Below are positions 22,653 to 34,700 of a stretch of 64,000 bases of DNA, in pieces. Under the pieces are notes generated by a model. It saw nothing but the letters and a program-made list of their open reading frames with translations, was not told where the DNA came from and searched no databases. Origin of the DNA: Fennellomyces sp. T-0311 (lineage: Eukaryota; Mucoromycota; Mucoromycetes; Mucorales; Lichtheimiaceae); NCBI GenBank assembly GCA_025266875.1, contig JALLLT010000049.1, positions 239,671 through 303,670 on the forward strand, written 5' to 3'. A program made the translations under genes and the position numbers. Position 1 is the stretch's first letter. Each line of letters begins with the position of its first letter.

Positions 22653-24253
22653 ATGGCTTCCAAAACTACAAAGGGCCAAAGCAAAGTGGCGAAGGCCAGT
22701 TCCCCCGACACTGTACCAAAGGCACCTGCCGAAGCCAAGCGCTCGGTTGTTTGGGTGCTGCTGAAGGTCATAGGCTTGGTTTTAGTTCTGACGGCCGTTG
22801 CCATAGCCAGAATCGCGAACGAGGGCGCGTTTACCCCATGGAGCTGCTCAGTGTTTGGATACGGGTGTAGCAAACGATACGATGTGCCCTTCAGCGGCTA
22901 CGTGGATGAAGAGTATGTTTCGGCAGAGCAAGCGTTCAAAGAGAACTTTTTCCGCGGTGAGGATATCGGCGCGACTGCAACAGCTTATGTGGATGGTAAA
23001 CTGGTTCTTAACGTACAAGGCGGGTGGCAAAGCGTTGAGAAACGGATCCCATATACTGAAAGCTCCTTACAAATGGTTTTCTCAAGCACCAAGTCCCTGG
23101 TAAGAAGGACTGTTTTTCAAAACAAATAGGGTTTCCTTATGTATACTATTTTAGGCTTATATCGCGGTTGCTCAATTCGTCGATAAAGGGGCTTTGTCAT
23201 ATGACGAGAAGATTGCCACATACTGGCCGGAATTCGCACAGGGCAACAAGGAAAATGTGACGCTTGGGGATCTGGCATGTTGCTTCCAATGATGTGACAG
23301 TGCGAATCGCTAACGGTAACTGGCTAATATAGATGCAGCATGCTGCTGGTGTTTCCTACCTGGACAGGCCAGTGACCTCGGAGGAATTCGATGACCCTGA
23401 AAGACGCTCTCGTATCCTGGCAGCTCAGCCGCATACTTTCGGAGGAGTTCGAACACGTGCCTATCATGCGGCGACTCATGGATGGTACATTAATGAAATC
23501 CTAAGGCGTGTGGCCAACTGCACAGTCAACGATGTTGCTGCCGAGCTGAACGAGAAATACGGTATCGAATGGCATTTGCGGCCATACCAGGAACAATACG
23601 ACGATCGGATCGCTCACTTTTATGAAGCTCCAACCATCCCCCACATATCTCGCAGCATCAAAATGCTTGGTGGTCTGAGCAACTTCATCCAGATAGTACG
23701 CGGCAAAAATCCTGTCCTTGCAAAGACATCTACAAACGGTGTGCTTGATTCCGGCAGTATAGAAGGATACACTACCTTACGGCTGCGTCGCATCGAATCC
23801 CCTGCATATTCTGGGTTCACCAACTCTCATTCGGTAAATATCAATTCAATGCCACATTGTGTAATGAATAACCTTGACGGTTAGATCGCCAAACTGGCTG
23901 CAATGATGGCGAACGGAGGCAAAGCGATTGTGGATGGAGAGCCCGACTTACTGAGTTCCGAAACGTATACTTTGGCTACCGAGCCTATGCCAGTAGAATT
24001 TGACGTACTTTTCCAGAAACCAATGGCAGCAGTTAAGGGAGGTTGGGGTAGCGTCGATGGCTTCGTAATCGAGGATGTGCAATTTTTTGGTTGGATCGGT
24101 ATGGGTGGCAGTGTGTTTCTGTGGAACCCAGAGCACAAAATTGGATTTGGCTATAGCATGAATGGCTTTGTACCAACATTTGATGCTCCGGACAACCGCA
24201 GTGTGTCAATTTTGCGCGCCATTGTGAAGCAGGCTTTGAAGAAAAAAGTCTAA
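22653..24253 (+). CDS. Membrane-anchored beta-lactamase-fold serine hydrolase
   Basis: Four exons give 478 residues: 22653-23099, 23155-23274, 23333-23833 and 23885-24253. A basic N-terminus is followed by one hydrophobic segment (about residues 31-50, VVWVLLKVIGLVLVLTAVAI), which suggests a signal anchor with the catalytic part on the lumenal or outer side. The catalytic SxxK is SSTK, split just after by an intron (SSTKSL|AYIAVAQF). LGDLMQHAAGVSYLD and YHAATHGWYINEILRRV supply the Tyr-containing second motif. This is the class C beta-lactamase/esterase fold (LACTB or C. elegans LACT-like), whose fungal members usually act as esterases or peptidases rather than antibiotic resistance enzymes. 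The intron at 23275-23332 starts GCATGT and ends ATATAG, a GC-AG intron, and its removal restores the conserved DLMQHAAG. Intact otherwise. Confidence 0.87.
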
Positions 24254-24442
24254 AATCATGTATAATAAACTCCATAGGTAATTTGCGTGCAGATTTCGGT
24301 GTTACAGTATGACGAATGTGATCGAATGTTATACGCCGCCAATTTACGTTATACTCTTTATTCAAATACGTAATGATCGTAATAGGGGCTATTAGCGAAT
24401 AACATATTCAACGTAAATTACATGTTCTTGACTAAAGAAAAA

Positions 24443-26104
24443 TCAAGCATAATTGTCACCGAATAGGTGCCAGATTGTCTTGCCCTGGACCCGGATGATG
24501 ACATTACCAATTAGTCCGGCACCCAAGGAGATGCAACCGAGGCACAGAAATGCCTTTTCAAAGTCTGGCTGAAGTTGTCGAAACATGAGGTTAAACACGA
24601 GCCCACCCACATTTCCCGCTATTGTTCAAATGGTTAATGAAACTCGTATTCTGTCGCGCAATTTAAATTCACATACCTGCGCCAACCAGACCCATGACCT
24701 TGCCGTTGTTGGGGGGATCGACGAAAGGAACAATACCAAAGGTAGAGCCGCACACGGCTTGAACAAAAAAGGAGAAAAGTATCATCAAGACAATGGCACT
24801 GGACAGACTGATAAGGCCAAAACTGAATCCAATTAAGAACACGCCTTCCAAGCACATTAATATAAAATGAGCAAGGATCCGTCCAGGTATATGAAATTGT
24901 TGAGCCATGAAGTCCGAGAAAAGGCCACCGCATAGGCGAGAGCAAACGTTAAGTAAGCCAAATACAGAGCCGATATAGGAAGATGTCGAGTTATCAAGTG
25001 CAAACTTTTCTCGGAAGACTTGTCCAATTACATTGTCGATCGCCAGTTCTGTACCAAGAGAGCATGCGTAATGCGTCATCATAACCAATACTGCGGGTTT
25101 GCATAATACCATGCCAAAGCTAAAAAGTGTGCCCTTGAACGACTGGTTTCGCTTGACTTCGCCAATACTTTCGTCATCACCATCACTTGTAGATCCAGTG
25201 TTGTTGGATAGGGCTTTTTCCAGTTTCTGTTCCGGTTCCTCGAACGAAGCAGCAACACTGATCGAAGAGCTGATGAATTCTTGTGTATCTTGATTGTTCT
25301 TGACGACAAACCAGTCTCCTTGAGGTGTATCGGTGGCCAAAAAGTAATTCATTGCAGCAACCATCAAGCAAATACCAGCAGGTACCACAAATGTCATTCG
25401 CCAAGCAATAGCATTTGTAGTGTGTGATACGATACCATCGTATATAGCAGGCATGAGCAGGTATGTGACTCCAGCACCCATGTTTCCCCAGCCAGCGGAG
25501 ATAGAGTTTGCGGTACCCACTATGGACGGGGCAAACATTTGAGTTGTCCAGAACTGACATGGGACAAATGCAGCACCAAGGATTCCAATGACAGCCCTAA
25601 GGTTATGGCTTTAAGTATTATATGTCTTTTGCAATAGCTATTATGCACTTTTTTAAGCTTACCGAACACCGATCAAACCAGCACCATTTGTAATTAGTGC
25701 GGTCAAACCACAAGGGATAGCTCCGCAAATAAGGATTACACACATTACACGTCGAGGACCAAATCGCTCACAAAGTGGGCCGACCACAAGGCGTGCTACA
25801 ATAGTGATGGCAACCGCAACCATGTTGGAGTCGTATATTTCCACTGACGATATCCCCAAATCTTCCGCAATATGATAGACGATAGGTGGGATAGCATACC
25901 AAGCCATGAAAGCGATCATAAATGAGAACCATGCCTACGTAAAAAAATGGTGAAGTCAATATACGGTGTTATTCTGGGAATTACAGGGCCTAGTAGACTT
26001 ACAAAGTGCAAGGCTCTCATATGAGGGAACTGAAGGCTATGTAACCGAAAATTTATAGCCTTATTATTCTGATCCACTAGCAGTTCTCTTGCAAAGAACT
26101 TCAT
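24443..26104 (-). CDS. NRT2-type nitrate/nitrite transporter, copy 1
   Basis: Four exons give 489 residues: 26003-26104 (102 nt), 25663-25934 (272), 24677-25596 (920) and 24443-24618 (176). Membrane segments are evident throughout. Family motifs include AWYAIPPI, DSNMVAVAITIVARLVVGPL, CERFGPRRVM, GAAFVPCQFWTTQMF, the nitrate signature AGWGNMGAG with GVTYLLMPAIYDGI, and in the second half GLLNVCSRLCGGLFSD and GSTFGIVPFVDP. This is the MFS nitrate/nitrite porter family (NRT2/CrnA), which imports nitrate or nitrite with protons across the plasma membrane. A hydrophilic central loop rich in Ser, Glu and Lys (about residues 230-275) is usual for fungal members. No stop or frame break was seen. A second gene with the same exon lengths lies 2.7 kb upstream. 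Nitrate and nitrite reductase genes are not in this window. Confidence 0.9.
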
Positions 26105-28793
26105 ACCGAGGTCAATGTGTTGGGAAACTTGATGATGAGATATTTCGTCGACGTTCCATTATGTTTCTATATATACCCTTTGCTCAAGCGTATGGACAAT
26201 CAAAATAAAGTTTGTTTGCTTACTTTTTGCGGTAGCAGCTAGTCTTTTCTTCACTGAGACTATTTCAAAACGTGCTTGGACAGAAGCTTGTTGGCAAATA
26301 GAAAAATTTTGTTTCTTTTTTGATGGTTATGAAAATAAAGTCAAGGGTCATGCATTATGGTGTGCTTCAGCTCCTGATCTGTGTACTAAACAAGGAATTC
26401 CGTCACAAGCGATGACCTCTTAAATTAATTTTTTATGCTGCGTAATCGAAGAAATTGTAAGTTTGGCATTTTGCTTCCACCTTATGTAGTGTATCTGTCT
26501 GGTTGACTTGTGTGATGCGTTATAGTCCGTTGTATTCTTTTCTTCTATTAAAGCTACTGAAGACCTTGGTAATGTTTTGTGCATAAACATTTTTATTGGC
26601 CACAGCTGCTGGAATCTGAAAGCATAAAAATAGAGTTTGGCAGATTAAAGTTCTCAGAATTAAAGTTATTACTGTGTGTCCATGCGCCCAACTTTTTTTC
26701 AGCCCCCGGTTAGGGTTCATCATTGTGTTTTAGACGGAGCACAATATTCGATGTATTCGCGAATGATGGACTTGAACTGTACAAACAAGTACTAAGCATA
26801 TCAAATTTTTGGCATACGGCGCACGCGATGAATATCTTAGTCCAATCATCAGTCCCAGCATGCAAGAAATAGCGGGCATTTACGTGGCTCACCAAGCATA
26901 GTTTATTTAGGTGCGTAGGGACGACTTACAAAACCTTTGCGATATATTCTATAATCAAGGCTCTCAAAGGTTACTATTATACAATACGGAAATACTGGAA
27001 ACTACTCACTTGATAGTGTGCGTCATAATTATCGATCCTTTCCCATTTACTTGGTCAGATCTTTTCTTATTATATATGGCCGTTAACCTTAAAACTTATC
27101 GAAATAAGAAAAAAATGGTATGCTTTAGCCCAGTATTAGATTGCGCCACCGCTAATGATGAGCTCACATGAAATTCATCGCGGTGCTACTGATAATTATG
27201 TATCCAGTTGACAAATTAAAGTAACAAACGACATACTAGTGCAATATTAGTAGTGTGGTGAGGTGTATATATTATCAGGGCCAAAATAAAATAAAATACT
27301 ATCCTTTGTGATTTGACACTAACATCAGATGTATACATGCATGATCAAAGTTTTCATTTTTATCCCGATATTTGTTGATATAGAAATAAACAAGTCCCCG
27401 GCACACTAGCCTGGGTATTAGTAGTAGAGCATCCCTGGTACATTGAATTTTTGTGTGCAATGATACGTATTGCTAATTGATGTGGGTATCGCCGACTTCC
27501 AGATTATCTTTTTGAACGTTTGATATCAATGGCCTATCGGTTTCACGCGTTATGAAAACAGGTACTGTTATATCATACAGATGACAACGTCACATGATTG
27601 AGCAATAAAATTTTACGTAGCAGTTCTCAAGTGATAGTCATTCGAATATTCTGGATACAGTGTGAATCCATATGATAAGCAACTTTGATAGACGCCGATT
27701 AAACATGTTTTTTTAAGGACTTCAATTTATGAACACATTAGTACAGGATAAAGCTGGGTTTTTAGTGAACGCTAGCTGACCACAGCTTTCCGCTCTCGCC
27801 TGTTCCGTTTAAAGAATTAGAAATGAAAAACCTGCCCGGCATCAGGGAAAAAGGAGGAAGACAGAAGAAAAAAGATACAAGGTTGAAAAAAAAACTGAAT
27901 TAGAAACAATAGAGAAATTTTTAGTAGGGGATACAAAACATCAGTACTGTACCATCACCAGAAAATATAATAACCTATATCTTTATAACCGTTACACATT
28001 GATACCGAGTGGCGATTTATAAATCCTGGTACATATGAGTTTACAACTCCTCGTATAATATTATTGCTACCACAGAGGATACCAATTATTATACTTGACA
28101 GATTAGCCGAGACTTTGCAGTAGCTTTCATCTATTCAATGATCTAGATGCGAAGAATAGAGAAAGAGAAATTTGTTGTACCACAACAAAACTTTTGGTGT
28201 CGGCAGATTTCGAGATAAAGGCAAATAAATTTTCCAATTATTATGAAGTTAATGACAATCATGTGTACTGACTGTCGTGGCTGACATGATAATTCGCATA
28301 AAGATGAATTCGGATAAACATAAGTTCGGATAAAAGAAGAATCGGATAAAATATGAAAGTAAAACAATCAGAGTGAAGAGCGACACTCAGTGAAACATCA
28401 CTAGATGACAAATGTACCTTCAATAACTAGAAGATGCTAGAAGGACAGTCAAAGATGTGCCGTAGTCAACAGTATAAGTAAGGCACTAGTTTAGCATATG
28501 AAATGACAACCAGAACAGAGATTTATTTTACGGTCTCAGCGACTCTTTATTGTTACCAATTGATCCTTCTACATCACACTGACCATCCTCAATCAAATAA
28601 ATTAATATATACTTTTTGTGTAATAGTTTACACCAGGATTTATTCTTGGTAGCGCCGGCGATAAGTAAATGAAGCATAAGCTACAACGACACTAGACTTG
28701 TACATAAAGATCTTTGAAATAATGAAAAGGGTGTATATATATATGGTGGATGTAAACAAGTGTATAGATGAAGAAAAAGTATTAGTAAAGTTA
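26105..28793. other. 2.7-kb AT-rich spacer between the two nitrate transporter genes
   Basis: It contains the promoter of copy 1 (near 26,100-26,400) and the 3' flank of copy 2. Minus-strand ORFs at 26520-26723 and 26710-26895 are contiguous but show no recognisable motif. Stops are dense elsewhere in all six frames. I see no GATA cluster or other nitrogen-regulatory box that I could defend. Confidence 0.45.
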
Positions 28794-30459
28794 TTAAGCA
28801 TAACGGCCGCCAAACAGATGCCAGATACTCTTTCCTTGGACACGAAGCAAGAGATTTCCAACGACACCAGCACCGAGCGAAACGCATCCAAGACACAAGA
28901 ATGCCCCTTCGAAATTTGGCTGGAACTGACGAAACATAAGGTTGAAGATAATACCACCAATATTGCCACCTGTTAGATAAAATGGCGAGGACTGATCAGT
29001 TTCTATATCGGTAATTTTATAGTAATTATACGTACCAGCACCAACCATGCCCATGACCTTTCCATTGTTTATTGGATCGACAAAAGGAACGATGCCAAAC
29101 GTCGATCCACAGACAGCTTGAACAAAGAATGAGAAAAATATCATCAACACGATAGCGGAAGGCATATTGGTCTCGAGACCAAAGCTGAAGGCAATCAAAA
29201 AAAGGCCTTCCAAACACATCAAAATGAGATGAGCAAGTATCCGACCAGGAAGATGGAATCGATGGGCCATCAAATCCGAGAAAAGACCACCGGAGACACG
29301 GGAGAAAAGGTTAAGCAAACCGAAAATGGAACCGATATATGCCGCGGTAGCTGGATCAAGTGAGAAATGTTCCCGAAAGACTTCACCAATAACGTTGTCA
29401 ATGGCAAGTTCAGTGCCAAGCGAGCAGGCATAATGGCAGACCATGATTAAAACACCAGGCTTGCAAAAGAGCTTTCCAAAAGTGATAAGCGTGTCGACAA
29501 AGGACTGGTTTCGCTTGACATCGGCAATGGACTCATCATCATTGAAGTTGTCAACTTCTTCGACGGTGGCACCAAGACCCTTCTCGACTTTCTGTTCAGC
29601 CGACTCGGTTGATGCGATGCTGATTCCATCGGAAGAGGGTTGTCCTTGCTCTTGACGACGGAGTGCCAACCAATCACCATGAGGAGTATCCGTAGCGAAA
29701 AGCATGTCCATGATGGCAACGAGGATACAAATGCAAGCAGGCACAACAAAAGTAACTCTCCATGCAATGGCATTGGAAGTATGCGCCACAATGCCACCAT
29801 AGATTGCTGGCATAAGCAGGTATGTGACGCCGGCACCCATGTTACCCCAACCAGCTGAAATCGAATTGGCAGTACCAACAACGGAGGGTGCAAACATTTG
29901 AGTAGTCCAGAACTGGCATGGGACAAATGCGCCTCCAAGAATACCAATTACTGCCCTATATATAAAAAAAGACAGGCTTGTCAGTTGCTGCTTTTACTTT
30001 TTTGTAAGAGATGAACGCTACCGAATTACAATAAGACCAGAACCATTTTGAATGAGGCCTGTCAAACCGCAAGGGATGGCACCACAAATAAGAACAAAGC
30101 ACATCATTCGGCGAGGACCAAAACGTTCGCAGAGTGGCCCGATGACTAAACGTGCTACAATAGTAATAGCAACTGCAACCATGTTGGAATCGTAGATATC
30201 AACCGGAGGTATATCAAGATCCTGCGCAATGTGATATACAATTGGAGGAATGGCATACCATGACATGAATGCTACCATGAACGAAAACCACGCCTAAATG
30301 TTTACAAAGTGAGTAACTCAAATTTTTTCACGCGTACGGTGTTGCGCTGCTACTCACAAAGTGCAAAGCTCTCATATGTGGAAACTGAAGACTGTGTAGT
30401 CGGAAGTTGGTAGCCTTGCCATGTTGATCCAAAATAAGCTGTTTGGCGAAAAATTTCAT
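28794..30459 (-). CDS. NRT2-type nitrate/nitrite transporter, copy 2
   Basis: Four exons give 489 residues: 30358-30459 (102 nt), 30022-30293 (272), 29036-29955 (920) and 28794-28969 (176). These are the same exon lengths as copy 1. The product keeps AWYAIPPIVYHI, DSNMVAVAITIVARLVIGPL, CERFGPRRMM, FVPCQFWTTQMF, AGWGNMGAG and GSTFGIVPFVDP. The last intron (28970-29035, 66 bp, GTACGT..AACAG) is a multiple of three without stops, so a transcript retaining it would insert 22 residues in a loop near the last membrane segments; splicing gives the same join as copy 1. Like copy 1, it should import nitrate or nitrite at the plasma membrane. The copies differ mainly in the central loop (copy 2: RRQEQGQPSSDGISIASTES) and in untranslated DNA, so they are not recent identical duplicates. 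Confidence 0.9.
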
Positions 30460-33400
30460 ATCGGAAAAGCGAGAGATATCTGTAGTATAGTAACGGAGAA
30501 AGCAGACTTGGCAAGGCGAAACAAGCTCGGGGCAAGTATGGAGAGGTAGGCTAGATGAACAGTAGTTGTTGTTGTTGTTTGGGCTCAGCGTGGATATATC
30601 TCGTGAAGAGTAGGAGAAATTAGACGAGTTGAAGTTTTGTATGATTCAATGGAATAAAATAAACGTTTATTAAAGCCTTTTTATAAGGATAATGAAATAT
30701 CTTCCATATGGATGATAAGATAATACTTTTAACGATTGCCGTTTCTAAAGTGGCAACGTACATGAATGAAAGGCCGCTTCTGATCTCGTTGAGGTTAGAA
30801 TAGGCACTCTTGTCTTCTGTTTGTTTGTTAGATAACGTTATCAATGGCCAAGTAGTTAGCGGTGTTTCCGCCACTGATAAGACGTACAGTTGACAATCGC
30901 ATAATAAATAACTTGATATATTGGCTCCCATTTGGGATCCACTACCTTGCCAAAACTATCTATTATATCCTTCTGACTTTTCGACATCATTAAAGATAAT
31001 CTTCAATTTTGCATGAACAACCATAATTTTGCTCTCTGATCTGTATGCACGTTACCATGTCTTGGATATGTTTAGTGTACTTAATCTAGATTCATGGAGA
31101 TCGCTGGAATGTCCGCTGAGCTAAATAGGGAGATAATGGACAGTATTGCTACGAAATCTGTATTATCTATGTTAAGGTAAAGCAGTAGAGTACTAAATTT
31201 AAAATAATAAGGATCATCTTTTTCGGTTATCATGCAGTTACCATTTCTAGCTGTATAAAATTACCAAACTATCAATGGCAGCTTTACTGATAGCGGGTCC
31301 AGCACCACGCGGTTCTTTAACACATAGGACCACCGCTCCCTAGCGCATCCGTGCATTATGCATCGAAGCGCCCGATCATCCATGAGGGCCATGAGGATTC
31401 GAAAAAAATGTAACTCAAACTACTACTTGTACTTTAAACTTTATTAAACTTTAACAAGAGCATTCATGTATTAGAGACGCTGTCAATTAAAGCGACAGAT
31501 ATTGACCATGGAGTATGAGTCTAGATGGGAAAAAAGAGGATTCTCCCCATTCTCAAAAAATTAACTAGTAGAGTAGAAGGAGAAATTTCTCTTGTAGAGA
31601 TGTTACAAAGAAAGATCTTGATTTTTTGAGATGGAAGTATTCTCCTCGCCGGACAGATAAGATTCAGATACTCTCCCTTAACCTTCTTTTTTTCTCCGAC
31701 CGGATCACTTTGTTTCAAAAACTCACCCCTTGAATACTAGGAGGCACGAGATAAGCAATAGCAAACAAGGTTGTCGATTGCAATGAGTTAAGCTCTTATC
31801 AGTGGCAAGCAATGTATGGCAGCTCTATGCATTGTCAGCATTTGGATGACAAATGATCTTCCCGGGATTTGTTTGTAGCCTATTTTGTAAGTTAAAAAGA
31901 TCGACATTTACACAGTAGAGATAGTGTATGCTCTATACCTCATAATCAATGACTGGCTTTTACAACGCTATAATGACATACGTACAAATCTGTTAAATTG
32001 AAATACTTGATAGATGTTTGAGAATTACGATACTTTGCTACTTAAGACTAGATCCTTCTTTCGGAACAAAAGGCAATAATGGCCAGGTAAAAAAAATACC
32101 ATATGCACGTTATCAACTAATCCGGTTGCAAACTACCTACTCTCCCCTTTGAATGATTTTAAAGTTCTTCGCTTACAGTTTTCAGCCGGAAGTTGAGAGA
32201 GAAGGCATAACTGGGTACCATGACTCCCCAACTGACTTACATAGAGAGCCTACTGGTGCAAATTTAGCAAAGCCTCGTTACGCAGCCACGCACACCTGAT
32301 CTGTTGATGATAAACTCTGACAAGTTAAATAGTGTCTTTATCGCTCTGCCTAATCAAGCGATCAATTTAATGGATCTTTGCCAAAGTGCTACACTGAAGT
32401 GTCAGCTGTATAAGATATGATACTAATAAGCTTCGAGTTGCATTTGATAAAGAGAATGCGGTAAGCAAACAGATAAACATTCGAAACTTTCTTCTTTCTA
32501 TATCTATAACTATTCACAACGTTTCGACATCGGCCTGTCTTCTCGCCAGTAAGGGGGGTTTTCATACATGGCATCAGATACCCTTTTATATCATACATTT
32601 GTATCGCAAGGAGTCGACCATATACCTATTGCAGCAGGTCAAAAAGTCTTCCAGATATAATTTATACTTTTTCAACTAAACATTCTAAACAATACAATGA
32701 ATTCTGGCCTGTGATTACAAGAAATAACACTAAGCTCAATGCGGGAAAGTAAAATTTTCGTAATAGATAAGAAAAGCATGCATCATGCAGGCCTTCCATG
32801 TTGCCATAGTTATACATGCTTCCGCTTTATCTCTTTAATTTCCTTTTTTACTTTTTCCCCCTTTCCGGGAAACCGGACGTGGCATCCATATGGTTTTATA
32901 TCAGGTACACGGTGTGACAACGGGTCTTTTCGGTACGGTTTGATGATGCGCATAGATAGAAAACAAGATTTTTAACAGTCTTATTTCTGTATTATTTGGA
33001 TAGCATACATATTTGTATGAGCGGGCAATGAATAAATTTGGCACTTATTCGTCCGTAGATCAAGTTTGTACCAGATTAATTACTATCATTTACATGGTAA
33101 TGAGACGATTAACGTGTCAATTAGCAACAACAGCGGACGACCATAAATCTATACTCTTCATCTTATGCAACATACCAATGTGAACTCCTTCGGCTTCGGA
33201 CGTACCGACACTATAATACTCATGTTTGCTTACCTTCATCATGGAAAGCCTCAATCTTCGCTGTATTGATACTTTTTCTGCGTATAAGGTTCTCGAAATG
33301 CAATCCAAATTGCAGTAGGAAACAGGGTATTACTGCAGAAGTAATTACTATCACAGATACTATATAGTTATCGATGTGTAACCATAATAAATAGGCTGGT

Positions 33401-34149
33401 TGCTATGGTTACAAGGTAACCATATGTAACGTAGAGATTTTCTGTGGAAATACGTATTCAAAATGGGTCAGTAACCTCTTTTTCATATAGTGCATTATGA
33501 TTCCTATGACTTTCACTAGTAACCTTTCCATTTCTATTCTTTTCTTTCAAATTTAGAAAACGGAGAAAATGGAAAGGTTAAAAATGTAAAATCATTTGAA
33601 ATGAGAAGAATTATGTAGAAAAGCCATTGGGAACGTACAGTTGGCGGAAAGTGATTATAAAGTCAAAAATAAGAGGTTGTGAGCTTATACATACACGATC
33701 TTTATGGGCTTTCGCCAAATATAAAAACCGGATCCATCGGTTTGATCTCTCCAGTGTAATGGTACGTTTTGTAGGAAGTTTCAAAGCAAACCCTACGGCT
33801 TAGTAGACAAAGCCAGCGGTGCTGCAAAAAAGTTTACTTGGGAGTGAAACCACTTTGTGAATTTAAACGACGTACAATAAGCATAATGTCAAGAGGAAAC
33901 TCGGCAAACTTATACACTTGGTATTCCAGATCATGACTGGTCACACCGCTTGTTTTGTTGCGCTAGCATCCCTTGATATCAGCCAATGACGAAAATGATT
34001 ACCATATTTCCGGCCAGTGTAGAGAAAAAAAGATATATTTCCACCTAAGCAGCAATGTAGAATAATGGACAGATAACCACTATTTTGAGGTTTCCAGACG
34101 ATACACCGAGGCAGACAATAACTAGTGTACGAAACGGAGTAAGAAAGGT
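30460..34149. other. 3.7-kb AT-rich region without a recognised gene
   Basis: The first few hundred bases are probably the promoter of transporter copy 2 (a GTTGTT run lies at about 30566-30580). ORFs up to about 100 codons occur on both strands (30620-30931 minus, 32739-32975 plus), but none has a motif. The only notable sequence element is the hairpin at 33405-33423, listed separately. Confidence 0.45.
33405..33423. repeat. ATGGTTAC/GTAACCAT hairpin with RFX-like half sites
   Basis: Perfect 8-bp arms surround a 3-bp spacer (AAG). The upstream extension GGTTGCTATGGTTAC resembles an X-box of RFX-type regulators (GTTGCCATGGYAAC-like). A related TTGCTATGGTAACAAGG occurs at 36088-36104. Whether either site is bound is unknown. 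Confidence 0.5.
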
Positions 34150-34700
34150 AAGGAAAACCAGGAGCTCGACAACTTCCCTTGGAAGCCTTCTATTCTATGT
34201 TATTTTTTCTGATTCCATCACTTGCACTTGCCTTCAAAGACATTATATTAGGCGTTGAGAATAAAGAGATGTTCAAAAACTGGACAAACAGGCAGCTATG
34301 TTGTGATTTGTTGGCGTTACCTAATGGCTGGCTATTTGATAACCAAGTGACGAACCCCGACCAACCCTGCGATTCGCTTAGTTTCCACGCTCGTTCTGTT
34401 CCAATGCTACAAGAAGCGATATACTTGGCTCAAAGTTTGGCAAGATCTCTTACTCCAACGTGTTGACGAACACAAAGTGCGAGCTACCATCTTCCATTGC
34501 CAATTTCCGCCAGACCCCCACCCCCCATCATTGTCAGTGTTACCATCATTGAAGCTACCCTACAAAGTATTTGGCAGGCGCATTGGGATTTCGTCTTCGA
34601 CGAAAGACCTTTTATTCCCAAGATTATCATCAATAGTATTCACTCCCTTATGTCCCGTAGAATAGCAGAGAAACAGTTACCGTCCCTTATTTTGTAGCTA
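34150..34700 (+). pseudogene. Probable decayed C-terminal end of a LINE-type retrotransposon ORF
   Basis: Two plus-strand stretches in different frames look like parts of one old coding region: YKKRYTWLKVWQDLLLQRV..KVRATIFHC (about 34407-34500) and VTIIEATLQSIWQAHWDFVF..RPFIPKIIINSI (about 34524-34650). A Trp-rich 'IW.AHW.FVFD..PF' pattern is what I associate with the end of LINE ORF2 proteins, after the reverse transcriptase. No reverse transcriptase domain is seen upstream, and the frame shifts at about 34510. The assignment rests on this pattern alone. Confidence 0.35.

Noticed and set aside
28794..29897. A 367-codon uninterrupted reading of the transporter 3' half
   Set aside because: Comparison with copy 1 shows that 28970-29035 is an intron whose length happens to be a multiple of three; the spliced form gives the conserved junction.
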